A stretch of 8,294 bases of DNA. It comes from CAZART01 sp964487555 (GTDB taxonomy: Bacteria; Bacteroidota; Rhodothermia; Rhodothermales; VXPQ01). Shown in pieces: positions 1 through 6,660 of this stretch. Numbering within the stretch: position 1 is the first letter of the stretch; each line of letters starts with the position of its first letter. A model generated the notes under the pieces. The model saw nothing but the letters and a program-made list of their open reading frames with translations. It was not told the DNA's origin and made no database searches. Location of the stretch: NCBI GenBank assembly GCA_964487555.1, contig CAZART010000177.1:1-8294 (forward strand), in the 5' to 3' direction. A program made the translations under genes and the position numbers.

Positions 1-428
1 CGGCTGTGGATGCCCCGTTCCGCAAACCGGTCCGGCGACAACGCATCCGAAGAAATCGGAAGCTCATATTCCTCGCCGTCGTGCTCCCCGTAGATGGAAG
101 AGGTTCGATGCCGCTTCCGGCGTCGATATTCCGACCTCGCCAGATTTCCCGCAATCGTGTACAGCCACGTCGAGAACTTTGCGATCGGCTCGTAGGAGTG
201 CCGATTCCTGAAGACGCGAAGAAACGTCTCCTGAAGAAGGTCCTCCGATTGTTTCTGATCGTGAAGGAAATGATAAAGATAGGATGCCAGGCGTTCACGG
301 TATCGATGCACGAGGATGTTGAACGCCTCCTCTACGCCCGCCTGCAGATGCCGCATGAGCTCTTCGTCGCCCAGCTGCTCGAGGGCCAGCCGATGCGACT
401 TGCGCTTTCCGCCGTTCTGATTCACCAT
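1..428 (-). CDS. ECF-type RNA polymerase sigma factor, N-terminal part (runs off the left edge)
   Basis: Reading from an ATG at 428-426 toward position 1 gives 142 codons plus two bases with no stop, so the C-terminal part (the sigma-4 / -35-binding domain) lies outside the window. Residues 24-108 match sigma-70 region 2. An AFNILVHRYRERL helix (35-47) is followed by the core-binding stretch DLLQETFLRVFRN (63-75), and then by FSTWLYTIAGNLARSEYRRR (85-104), the region 2.3/2.4 part that melts and contacts the -10 element. A basic run RRRKRHR follows at 102-108. The linker after it (109-142) is acidic and Ser-rich. ECF factors direct RNA polymerase to a small regulon, usually under an anti-sigma factor; no anti-sigma gene can be seen because the gene's downstream side is cut off. 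The start is supported by GGGAG at 436-440, seven bases before the ATG. The gene is divergent from moaA. The family call is firm; the regulon and ECF subgroup are unknown. Confidence 0.9.
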   Translation of the reverse strand, partial: MVNQNGGKRKSHRLALEQLGDEELMRHLQAGVEEAFNILVHRYRERLASYLYHFLHDQKQSEDLLQETFLRVFRNRHSYEPIAKFSTWLYTIAGNLARSEYRRRKRHRTSSIYGEHDGEEYELPISSDALSPDRFAERGIHS

Positions 429-432
429 CACA

Positions 433-440
433 GTTCTCCC
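433..440 (-). promoter_or_regulatory. Ribosome binding site of the sigma factor gene
   Basis: On the minus strand GGGAGAAC precedes the ATG, with GGGAG seven bases upstream of it. It fixes the start at 428. It stands out because the other starts in this window have no clear Shine-Dalgarno site. Confidence 0.55.
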
Positions 441-498
441 ATACCCCGAGTGACTGCCTGTAACATGTACGGGTCCGCCGCCGCGTTGTTTGTGTTCG

Positions 499-525
499 AT
501 TGTAACGGAGGGGAACCGCTCTCAA
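499..525 (-). promoter_or_regulatory. Candidate promoter for the sigma factor gene
   Basis: On the minus strand TTGAGA (520-525) is followed after 15 bases by TACAAT (499-504), one mismatch from the TATAAT -10 box. This would leave a leader of roughly 65 bases before the ATG at 428. The spacer is shorter than the usual 16-18, and Bacteroidota primary promoters often follow a different consensus, so this is only a candidate. The rest of the 207-bp divergent region (429-635) shows no recognised riboswitch. A directly repeated CGGCCGTC (558-565 and 577-584) lies on the moaA side, but no clear moaA promoter could be assigned. Confidence 0.3.
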
Positions 526-635
526 CGGGGTCGTAATAACTCACAATCCCGCATAATCGGCCGTCTCCGGAACATCCGGCCGTCGATCCGCTACCCAAAA
601 CTCCACCCAGCCTTTTCCTCGCCAGGCCTTCCGGA

Positions 636-1616
636 ATGTTCGTAGACCGCTTCGGGCGTAAACATACTTATCTCCGCATTTCGGTGACGGAGCGCTGCAA
701 TCTCAGGTGCACGTACTGTATGCCGGCGGAGGGGGTCGACCTTTCGCCACGAGAGGCCATTCTGACGTTCGAAGAAATTGAGCGCCTGGCACGCATCTTC
801 GTGGAAAACGGCGTCGATAAGATCCGCCTGACCGGCGGCGAGCCGCTGGTCCGAAAGCAGGTCGAGGATCTTGTGGATATGCTCGGCCGCATCCCCGGAC
901 TTCGTGCATTCGCGATCACGACGAACGGGCTCTTGCTCAGCAAAAAATTCGACCGGCTGCAGGCGGCCGGGCTTAACCAGATCAACATCAGCCTGGATAC
1001 CCTTGATCCCGAAAGATTCGAGCGGATCGCGCGACGCCGCGGGCTGCCTCTTGTGCTGAATGCGATCGACGACGCCATCGAACGGGGCTACGAGCCGCTG
1101 AAGGTGAACTGCGTCGTGATGCGTGGAGTGAATGACGATGAACTTGTTGACTTTGTCGGGATGACGAAAGATCGGCCCCTCGAAATTCGATTTATCGAAT
1201 ACATGCCGTTCTCCGGGAATGGTTGGGCGGATGCTTTCTTCATGCCGTACCGCGAGATGGTGGAACGCATCGAGGCGGGCGGGATACGGCTGCGTGCACC
1301 CGATCGCGGGCCGCACGACACGTCGAGGACCTTTCAAATCGACGGTCACGCCGGCACCGTCGGCTTTATCTCATCCATGAGCGATCACTTCTGTGCCGGA
1401 TGTAACCGCCTCCGGCTTACCGCCGACGGCTCCCTAAAGGTGTGCCTTTTTGGACAGGCGGAAACGAGCCTCCGTGATCTCATGCGAGGCGGCGCCGCGG
1501 ACGACGAACTCTGCTCGGCGATTCAGGATGCCGTCTCTCAGAAGGCGGCCGCCCACGCCGGAATGCATGCCATCGCCGAGTCGGATAATCGGCCGATGAT
1601 ATTGATCGGAGGATGA
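636..1616 (+). CDS. moaA: GTP 3',8-cyclase MoaA (radical SAM, molybdenum cofactor synthesis)
   Basis: MoaA, with MoaC, converts GTP to cyclic pyranopterin monophosphate, the first step of molybdenum cofactor synthesis in the cytoplasm. MoaA itself makes the 3',8-cyclo intermediate using S-adenosylmethionine. The 326-residue product is family length. The radical SAM cluster motif is CNLRCTYC (Cys21, Cys25, Cys28), followed by the SAM-binding TGGEP (66-70). The second [4Fe-4S] cluster, which holds GTP, is given by HFCAGCNRLRLTADG plus the downstream Cys (Cys253, Cys256, Cys270). The protein ends in Gly-Gly, the conserved MoaA tail needed for catalysis. The start at 636 gives the usual opening VDRFGRKHTYLRISVTERC; no Shine-Dalgarno site precedes it. 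All expected catalytic elements are present, so it should be functional. It is divergent from the sigma factor and convergent with moeA; moaC, moaD and moaE are not in the window. Confidence 0.97.
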   Translation: MFVDRFGRKHTYLRISVTERCNLRCTYCMPAEGVDLSPREAILTFEEIERLARIFVENGVDKIRLTGGEPLVRKQVEDLVDMLGRIPGLRAFAITTNGLLLSKKFDRLQAAGLNQINISLDTLDPERFERIARRRGLPLVLNAIDDAIERGYEPLKVNCVVMRGVNDDELVDFVGMTKDRPLEIRFIEYMPFSGNGWADAFFMPYREMVERIEAGGIRLRAPDRGPHDTSRTFQIDGHAGTVGFISSMSDHFCAGCNRLRLTADGSLKVCLFGQAETSLRDLMRGGAADDELCSAIQDAVSQKAAAHAGMHAIAESDNRPMILIGG

Positions 1617-1627
1617 TCGCCGTCTTG

Positions 1628-1715
1628 ATGCAGTGACGCAGTTACGTGCCGGCGTGCCGACGTGAAGACGTGCCGACGTGTCGGCGTGCTGACGTGCCGA
1701 CGTGTTGATGTAGTG
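1628..1715. repeat. Eleven degenerate 8-bp tandem repeats between moaA and moeA
   Basis: On the plus strand the sequence divides into consecutive 8-mers with consensus ACGTGCCG. Starting at 1628 they read ATGCAGTG, ACGCAGTT, ACGTGCCG, GCGTGCCG, ACGTGAAG, ACGTGCCG, ACGTGTCG, GCGTGCTG, ACGTGCCG, ACGTGTTG and ATGTAGTG. Copies in the middle are closest to consensus and the outer ones decay. The unit is not a multiple of three, and the array sits wholly between two convergent stop codons (1616 and 1761), so it is non-coding. The CACGT core of each unit contains the palindrome ACGT. No hairpin with a T-tract is visible here. Function is unknown; a role in ending transcription from both sides, protein binding, or simple slippage expansion are all possible. 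Confidence 0.8.
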
Positions 1716-1760
1716 GGGCGCCGGAGGGGGCGGTAGCACGTCCGGTGCAGACGGCGGCGG

Positions 1761-2972
1761 CTAGCTCCAGGGGAGTCGTTCGATATCTACGATCGTGCCG
1801 CGGGCAACGTGCTCGATTTCTTCGGGTAGGTGGATGAGGCAGTCGGCCAGTACGAGGGAGCGCGAAATGTGAGAACCCTGGGGACCGGTCGGCGCCACGT
1901 GCAGCCCGTCACTCGTGCGCCGCAGACGGCCTCGGATGAAATGGTGGAGTCCGGTCTTCTTGTCGATGCCTTCGTCGAGCATCGCCTTTTCGAGCGGTGT
2001 AATCACGGCCGCCATGCCCTGCATCGCGGCCAGGGCCGGCCGGACGTACTGCTCGAAGCAAACAGAGGCGGACACCGGATTGCCGGGGAGGCCGAAAACC
2101 GGAATCGTGCCGATCAGCCCGAAGAGCAGTGGTTTTCCAGGACGCTGCCGCACCTTCCAGAATAGCGGCTCGAAGCCCAAGTCCTCCAGCACGGCGCGTA
2201 CGTAGTCGTACTCACCCATGGACACGCCTCCCGATACGACGAGTGCGTCGGCCGAGGCGGCCGCGTCCGCGAGGGCGCCGCGCAGGCGCTCGCGATCGTC
2301 GCCCACCCGGTGCGGGCCGTCCGAAATGGCGCCGGCCATCGAGATCTGAGCGGCCAGCGTGGGTCCATTCGAATCTCGGATCTGAGAAGGGCCGGGCGTC
2401 TCTGAGGCGTCCACGAGCTCGTCGCCCGTTGCAATCACGGCGACCCGCGGCCGCCGAAAGACGCGTATCCGCGCGTGTCCGAGCGTGGCCAGCATGCCGA
2501 TCACCGGGGGTGTAATTCGAAGCCCCGCATCCAGAATGCGCTCGCCGGCGCGGACATTTTCGCCGGCGCGTCGCACGTGGTCGCCGGTGGCCGGTCTCTC
2601 GCCGAAGCGCACGCGATCGCCGGATACCTCGGCGTTTTCCACCGGAATCACGGCGTCGGCACCTTCCGGCATGGGGGCGCCGGTCATGATGCGGGCACAG
2701 GACCGCTCCGCGAGCGGCGCCGGCGTGCCCCCGCCTGCCGCGATGGTGCCGGCGATGCGCAGATCGTGGTCCAAATCCGGCACGTCTCGCGCACGTACCG
2801 CAAACCCGTCCATGGCCGAGTTGTCGAAGGGAGGGATCATCTCGGTGCTCACGACAGGCTCCGCCAGGATCCGCTTGAGCGCATCGTTGAGGGTGACGTT
2901 TTCCGCCTCGAGCGGCTGCACCCCGTCGAGGACGATGCGCTGCGCTGTGGTAAAGGGGATGAGCGTTTCCAT
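1761..2972 (-). CDS. moeA: Molybdopterin molybdenumtransferase MoeA
   Basis: MoeA inserts molybdate into adenylated molybdopterin, the last common step of molybdenum cofactor synthesis, in the cytoplasm. The 403-residue product is of normal length. The N-terminal MoeA domains carry PPFDNSAMDGFAV (47-59), GGGTP (80-84), RIMTGAPMPEGAD (94-106) and GENVRAGE (137-144). The molybdopterin-binding (MoCF) domain, about 175-315, carries ATGDEL (181-186), IRDSNG (198-203), SGGVSMGEYDYV (247-258), QRPGKPLLFG (276-285) and GLPGNPVSASV (294-304). The C-terminal beta domain (about 330-403) is complete. The ATG at 2972 lies only six bases after the stop codon of the preceding FG-GAP lipoprotein gene, and no Shine-Dalgarno site is apparent, so translation is probably coupled or leader-independent. 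It is convergent with moaA and looks like the last gene of the propeller operon. The function call is firm; the link to the propeller genes is inferred from spacing alone. Confidence 0.97.
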   Translation of the reverse strand: METLIPFTTAQRIVLDGVQPLEAENVTLNDALKRILAEPVVSTEMIPPFDNSAMDGFAVRARDVPDLDHDLRIAGTIAAGGGTPAPLAERSCARIMTGAPMPEGADAVIPVENAEVSGDRVRFGERPATGDHVRRAGENVRAGERILDAGLRITPPVIGMLATLGHARIRVFRRPRVAVIATGDELVDASETPGPSQIRDSNGPTLAAQISMAGAISDGPHRVGDDRERLRGALADAAASADALVVSGGVSMGEYDYVRAVLEDLGFEPLFWKVRQRPGKPLLFGLIGTIPVFGLPGNPVSASVCFEQYVRPALAAMQGMAAVITPLEKAMLDEGIDKKTGLHHFIRGRLRRTSDGLHVAPTGPQGSHISRSLVLADCLIHLPEEIEHVARGTIVDIERLPWS

Positions 2973-2978
2973 GGCGGC

Positions 2979-5257
2979 TTATCGATCTGATCCGGCAAAA
3001 TAATGCAATCCACCGCCGAGGCTGCCTACGAGCAAGTCGATATGGCCGTCGTCGTCGAGATCGCCGAAGGCCGGCGCCGCCACAACGGGAATTTGATGGG
3101 TTATCGCGAGGTCCTGCTCGAACGCCGGCTCAGAGGCCGAACCGGTATTCCGGAAAACGATGAGCCCCTGGTCCTCGGATCCGACGATCATGTCGTAGTC
3201 GCCGTCATCGTCGATGTCTACGAAGGCAGGCACGCTCCGGCGACCGACGTCGATGTCGAGGTATTCATCCGAGACGAGTTCGAAGGCGGGAGCGGTCCGG
3301 CTGCCCGTGTTTCTATAGAAATTGACGGTGCCCGACGTTTCTCCCACAAAGAGATCGAGATCGCCGTCCGCGTCGACGTCGACGAGCGCCGGCGTACTGT
3401 GGCTTCCGCGGGTCAGCTGCACCATGCTTTCGTCGACCAGCTCAAAGCCATCGCCCGTATTCCTGTAAAAGGCGATGCCGTCGTTCCATGTGCCGAGCAG
3501 CATATCGGCGTCACCGTCACCATCCAGGTCGCCGATGGCAGGCGCATAATGATAGGAAGCGTGGAGGCGGAGGGAGTCGCGCAGGATGAATTTCGGCGCC
3601 GCAGACGTGCCCGTATTCTCGAATCGCGTAAGTACCGCGGTGTTGGAAGCTTGTGAGGAGATCTTGTTGCCCACCAGAAGGTCGAGGTCGCCGTCTGCGT
3701 CCAGATCGGCGAGATGGGGAACGCTCTCGCTTCCTACGTCGATTTGGTGGAGAAACCGCCGCGTGCGCAGCTGAAAACGTTCATCGGCGGTCTGCTCATA
3801 AAAATAGAAAGGGGCGTGTACGGTGCGGTTTGGATTAAATGCTCCGCCGAGCACACCCGCGAAAAAGTCGAGTTTGCCGTCTCCGTTGACGTCGGCAAAG
3901 GCCGGGGCGTTGTACCCGCTCGACACGATCGGATCGGGACGGGGAAAGGGTTCGGGCTCGCCGCGAAGGGCGGGCGTTTGACACGATCCCGTATTCTCGA
4001 TGAGCAGCACGCTGGGTTCGAAAAAGTCGCCCCAGAAGAGGTCTTCGTCGCCGTCCTGGTCGATGTCGGCGAATGTCATCGTATTCGCACCATGCAAGCT
4101 CGATCCGAAGGAAAGGGACCCGCCACCGGGGGCGTCACCGGGCCCGCCGTTGCCACCGGGCCCGCCGTTGCCACCGGGCACGCCGNNNNNNNNNNNNNNN
4201 NNNNNNNNNNNNNNNNNNNNNNNNNNNNNNNNNNNNNNNNNNNNNNNNNNNNNNNNNNNNNNNNNNNNNNNNNNNNNNNNNNNNNGGCGTCACCGGGCCC
4301 GCCGTTGCCACCGGGCCCGCCGTTGCCACCGGGCACGCCGGCGCCTCCGTTGCCGTCCGGGCTGCCGCCCTCTCCGCTGCCGTCGGGCCCGCCGCCGTCA
4401 TCGGACCCGCCGCGGTCATGGGGCCCCCCGCCGTCATCGGGCTCGTCGCCGCCATCGGGCGCGCCGCTGCCGCCGCCGTCATCGGGCCGATTCCCGCCGG
4501 GGATGTTCGGCATCGGCGGCTGGTTCATCTGGCCCGGTTGTCCGAACTGCGCCACAATCTCAATATTCTCGAAACGCCGCGTCACGAACCGGAAAACCGG
4601 AGCCTCATTCCGTTCGGCCTCGACGGCCTCGTAGCGGGTGATCGTTCCGTCGAGCCGGCCGATGAACAGGTCCGGCATCCCGTCGCAGTCGAGGTCGGTG
4701 ACATTCGGGATATTTTGACGGTCTGAGAAGATGGGCTCACCTTCCGGATCGCGCAGCGTATCCGCCTTCACGACGAACTGCGGCTCCTGCGGCGTTCCGA
4801 CGTTGGCATAGTATCGGATATGGCTGTATGGCTGCTCCGTAAGCAAATCGAAGTCGCCGTCGCCGTCGACATCTGCGAAACGGTACCATTCGCCTGCATC
4901 AAGCTCGCGATAATCGTCCGTACGCCAGGTGAACGACCACGCTTCGGGCGTGCCCGTGTTTTCAAAAAACATCACGTCGTTCGTGTATTCCTGCACGAAC
5001 AGATCGGGATCGCCGTCGCCGTCGATGTCGATAAACTGCGGGCGCGGCACGTTGAGGCCGCCGAGGAAGGGATGTTCGTAGGGCCTCTCGAAACCGTCGA
5101 CGACTTCGAACGGCCGGATCACACGGCGGAAGGACTCCGAAAACCCAGTCTCTGCTCTCATGGCGGCAGCCGGCGGTTCGGTCGACGAGCAGCCCGCGAC
5201 GAGCAGCATCATCCCGGGTAGTACAAACAGCGCCGCACATCGTAATTGGTCGATCAT
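2979..5257 (-). CDS. FG-GAP (VCBS-like) repeat lipoprotein with a Gly/Asp-rich linker; contains a scaffold gap
   Basis: As written, the gene is broken by 100 Ns and the two sides are in different frames. Removing the Ns and one of the two identical 55-bp flanks (155 bp) gives one 707-residue frame, used for numbering here. Residues 1-23 are a lipoprotein signal peptide ending in the lipobox VAGC, lipidated at Cys23, so the protein should be membrane-anchored outside the cytoplasm. Ten calcium-type loops (DxDxDGxxDL) start at Asp77, 129, 188, 346, 404, 466, 525, 575, 629 and 681. Three precede and seven follow a low-complexity linker (about 253-328). Many loops are followed by F(F/Y)xNTG strands, as in bacterial FG-GAP/VCBS beta-propellers. 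The third loop has Cys191 (DLDCDG). No C-terminal sorting domain follows the last repeat. Such domains commonly bind calcium and surface ligands or glycans; the partner here is unknown. The start ATG at 5257 lies in a duplicated segment 20 bases after the upstream stop. Confidence 0.85.
4131..4185. repeat. 55-bp repeat, left copy beside the gap
   Basis: Identical over all 55 bases to 4286-4340. It begins GGCGTCACCGGGCCC and ends GGGCACGCCG directly against the Ns. Most likely the same genomic segment represented at the ends of two contigs. Confidence 0.85.
4186..4285. other. Scaffold gap of exactly 100 Ns
   Basis: The round length marks a placeholder rather than a measured distance. It interrupts the linker of the FG-GAP lipoprotein. 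Read literally, it throws the minus-strand frame out and leads to a stop at 4076; collapsing the flanking repeats restores the frame. Confidence 0.97.
4286..4340. repeat. 55-bp repeat, right copy beside the gap
   Basis: Identical over all 55 bases to 4131-4185 and starts directly after the last N. Treat the two copies as one when reconstructing the gene. Confidence 0.85.
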
Positions 5258-5282
5258 CCTATCATCGGTCGATCATCCTATC
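5248..5282. repeat. Tandem 16-bp direct repeat (19-bp period) over the start of the FG-GAP lipoprotein gene
   Basis: GGTCGATCATCCTATC occurs at 5248-5263 and again at 5267-5282. On the minus strand each copy contains an ATG ATC GAC start. The upstream copy has its ATG (5276-5274) one base after the TAG of the preceding gene, but is out of frame and ends after four codons (MIDR, stop). The downstream copy has the ATG (5257-5255) that opens the lipoprotein. The arrangement suggests a local duplication of a translation start that was once closer to the upstream stop. Confidence 0.8.
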
Positions 5283-6645
5283 GGGGCGGCCGCGTTCCAA
5301 TTCCGGTCGGATTTTCCTCCACCTCGATGATCTTCATGATTTCGCGGGTCGACGTATCGACGACCACGACCGTGCCGTTCGGGCCGTCTCCGAAATCGTA
5401 GCGAGGTTCGTAAGAACCGTCGAGATTGCTATTCGTGACGTACACGAAGCGGCCGTCCGGCCGCGATGCGGCTCCGTCGGGCTCCGAGAGTCCGCCGCCC
5501 GTGATCACGGTCTCCGGTTCGCGTGTATTCATGTCAATGACGGCGACGGCGTCCGCGCGCTTGAGGGGGACGTAAGCGAAACGGCCGTCCGGTGTGTAGG
5601 TCGGGTTCCAGGGAGATCCTCCGAGATCCAGCGTCTTAGTCACGGTTGGAGTCATGGGATCGGTCAGGTCATAAAACAAGAGGCGGCCGCTCATCTCACC
5701 GCCCACGATCATCGTCCGCTCGTCCGGCGCGATCTCGAACTGCATGGGCATGTGATGATGATGTTCTCCCGGCATCTGATGCACCTCGATCTCGAGGGTC
5801 TCCGTATTGATGGCTGCCATCTGATCCACCGCCAGGCTGGCTACGTAGACGTATTGTCCGTCCGGCGTGACGTCGAGTGCATGAGGGCGCGGAAAGAAGA
5901 CGTCGATCTCTTCAAGCTCCATCGTTTCGTTGTCGATCATTCCGATGCGATCGGGCGGATTGACGGCGCTCATCGACCGGCCGACGAACAGCATCGACTC
6001 GGCGCGATCGAGAGCGAGCATGCCAGGCACTTCGAAGGAGACGCGGCCGATGATTTCATTATCGCGGTTCAGCTTCAGGACCGTGTTATCGCCGATGAGC
6101 GATACGAACCAGTACGAGCCGTCGCGCGATACCGCGATGTGATGCGGCTTCGCATTGGCCGAAAATCCGAGCTTTTGCAGATCCACGGTGCGCACGACGA
6201 GATTCGATTCCATGTCGATCACCGAGACGACCGCGGATCCCTGATTGCACACGTAGAGGAGTTCGTCGGCGTCTTCAAACGGAACTTCACCCTCGTCGTT
6301 TCGCGCCCCGAGCTCAATCCACCGGTGGACGCGCCCGATTTCCTCCGGTGTTAGCGTGCTCCGGCGATGCTCGGCGAGCTCGATCAGAAGGCTTCGCTCC
6401 GCATCGAAGGGTATCAGCACTTCACCGTGCCTCGAGCCGTTGATGAGCGCCTCCCAGGAATCGAGACGGAGTCCCTCTTCCTCGTCGAGGAGCGGCCTGA
6501 ACTTGGTCTGCAGCAGCGGGAGGATGTCGTCAGAGAAGACGATACCGCCGTTGAGGGCCGGCGCGTCAACGGATCGCCCGCTTAAGGAGCATCCACCGAG
6601 AGCGAGAGCGGCCGCAATAATGAAAATCCTCGTGCGCTTCCACAT
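5278..6645 (-). CDS. YVTN-type beta-propeller lipoprotein with a haem-less cytochrome-like N-terminal domain
   Basis: With the ATG at 6645 the product has 455 residues. MWKRTRIFIIAAALALGGC is a lipoprotein signal with lipidation at Cys19. Residues 36-120 follow the pattern of planctomycete-type cytochrome c domains: FSDDILPLLQTKFRPLL, then GLRLDSWEALINGS (58-71), IPFDAERSLLIEL (78-90) and LTPEEIGRVHRWIELGAR (98-115). The CxxCH haem-attachment motif expected after DILPLLQTK is missing (KFRPLL instead), and no CxxCH occurs anywhere in the protein. From about 128 to 450 come roughly seven YncE/YVTN propeller blades with repeated (P)DGxxxYV strands (for example TPDGQYVYVAS, TPDGRFAYVP, RPDGRFVYVT). 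Histidines stand at PHH (167-169), PHA (254-256) and EHHHHMPM (294-301). A GTG at 6660, directly after the upstream stop, is an alternative start adding five residues, but the ATG gives the more typical signal peptide. No Shine-Dalgarno site is visible. It lies 15 bases after the choice-of-anchor B gene. Substrate and function are unknown. Confidence 0.88.
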   Translation of the reverse strand: MWKRTRIFIIAAALALGGCSLSGRSVDAPALNGGIVFSDDILPLLQTKFRPLLDEEEGLRLDSWEALINGSRHGEVLIPFDAERSLLIELAEHRRSTLTPEEIGRVHRWIELGARNDEGEVPFEDADELLYVCNQGSAVVSVIDMESNLVVRTVDLQKLGFSANAKPHHIAVSRDGSYWFVSLIGDNTVLKLNRDNEIIGRVSFEVPGMLALDRAESMLFVGRSMSAVNPPDRIGMIDNETMELEEIDVFFPRPHALDVTPDGQYVYVASLAVDQMAAINTETLEIEVHQMPGEHHHHMPMQFEIAPDERTMIVGGEMSGRLLFYDLTDPMTPTVTKTLDLGGSPWNPTYTPDGRFAYVPLKRADAVAVIDMNTREPETVITGGGLSEPDGAASRPDGRFVYVTNSNLDGSYEPRYDFGDGPNGTVVVVDTSTREIMKIIEVEENPTGIGTRPPR

Positions 6646-6660
6646 GGCTATTTGGGTCAC

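Larger units (their letters stand above)
4119..4501 (-). repeat. Coding low-complexity array (about 18-bp units) for a Gly/Asp/Pro/Asn linker
   Basis: This stretch encodes residues 253-328 of the FG-GAP lipoprotein. It is built from degenerate six-residue units such as PDDGGG, PDGNGG and PGGNGG. The purest copies, an 18-bp GCCGTTGCCACCGGGCCC unit on the plus strand, lie next to the N run. The protein would be flexible and extended, probably spacing the first three FG-GAP repeats from the following seven. Copy number may vary, and the array plausibly caused the assembly break. Confidence 0.75.

Noticed and set aside
512..536. ECF-type promoter for moaA (GGAAC at 512-516 and CGTAA at 532-536)
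   Set aside because: The spacing of 15 bases and the poor -10 match are weak, and a chance match to short motifs is likely.
591..1349. Long minus-strand open frame (252 codons) opposite moaA
   Set aside because: It is an antisense shadow of a GC-rich, strongly conserved gene; it shows no recognisable domain and moaA explains the sequence fully.
1628..1715. CRISPR-like array
   Set aside because: Repeats are 8 bp, contiguous and without spacers; it is a simple tandem array.
1735..1760. Rho-independent terminator after moeA (GCAC...GTGC hairpin)
   Set aside because: The stem has only four pairs and there is no T-tract on either strand.
3003..4634. Plus-strand open frames of 217 and 306 codons opposite the FG-GAP lipoprotein
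   Set aside because: The Val/Asp/Ala-rich repeats are what the complement of GACGGCGAC-type Asp-Gly codons reads as; they are shadows of the calcium-loop coding repeats.
2979..5257. FG-GAP lipoprotein gene as a frameshifted pseudogene or as two separate genes
   Set aside because: The frame break falls exactly in the N run and disappears when the duplicated 55-bp flank is collapsed; the right-hand part alone has the signal peptide and the left-hand part begins only in repeat sequence.
5752..6354. Plus-strand open frame of 200 codons opposite the YVTN lipoprotein
   Set aside because: Antisense shadow; no start context and no family features, while the minus strand encodes a clear lipoprotein signal and propeller.
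6646..6660. GTG at 6660 as the start of the YVTN lipoprotein
   Set aside because: Possible, but it only adds MTQIA before a good ATG lipoprotein signal and has no Shine-Dalgarno site; kept as an alternative.
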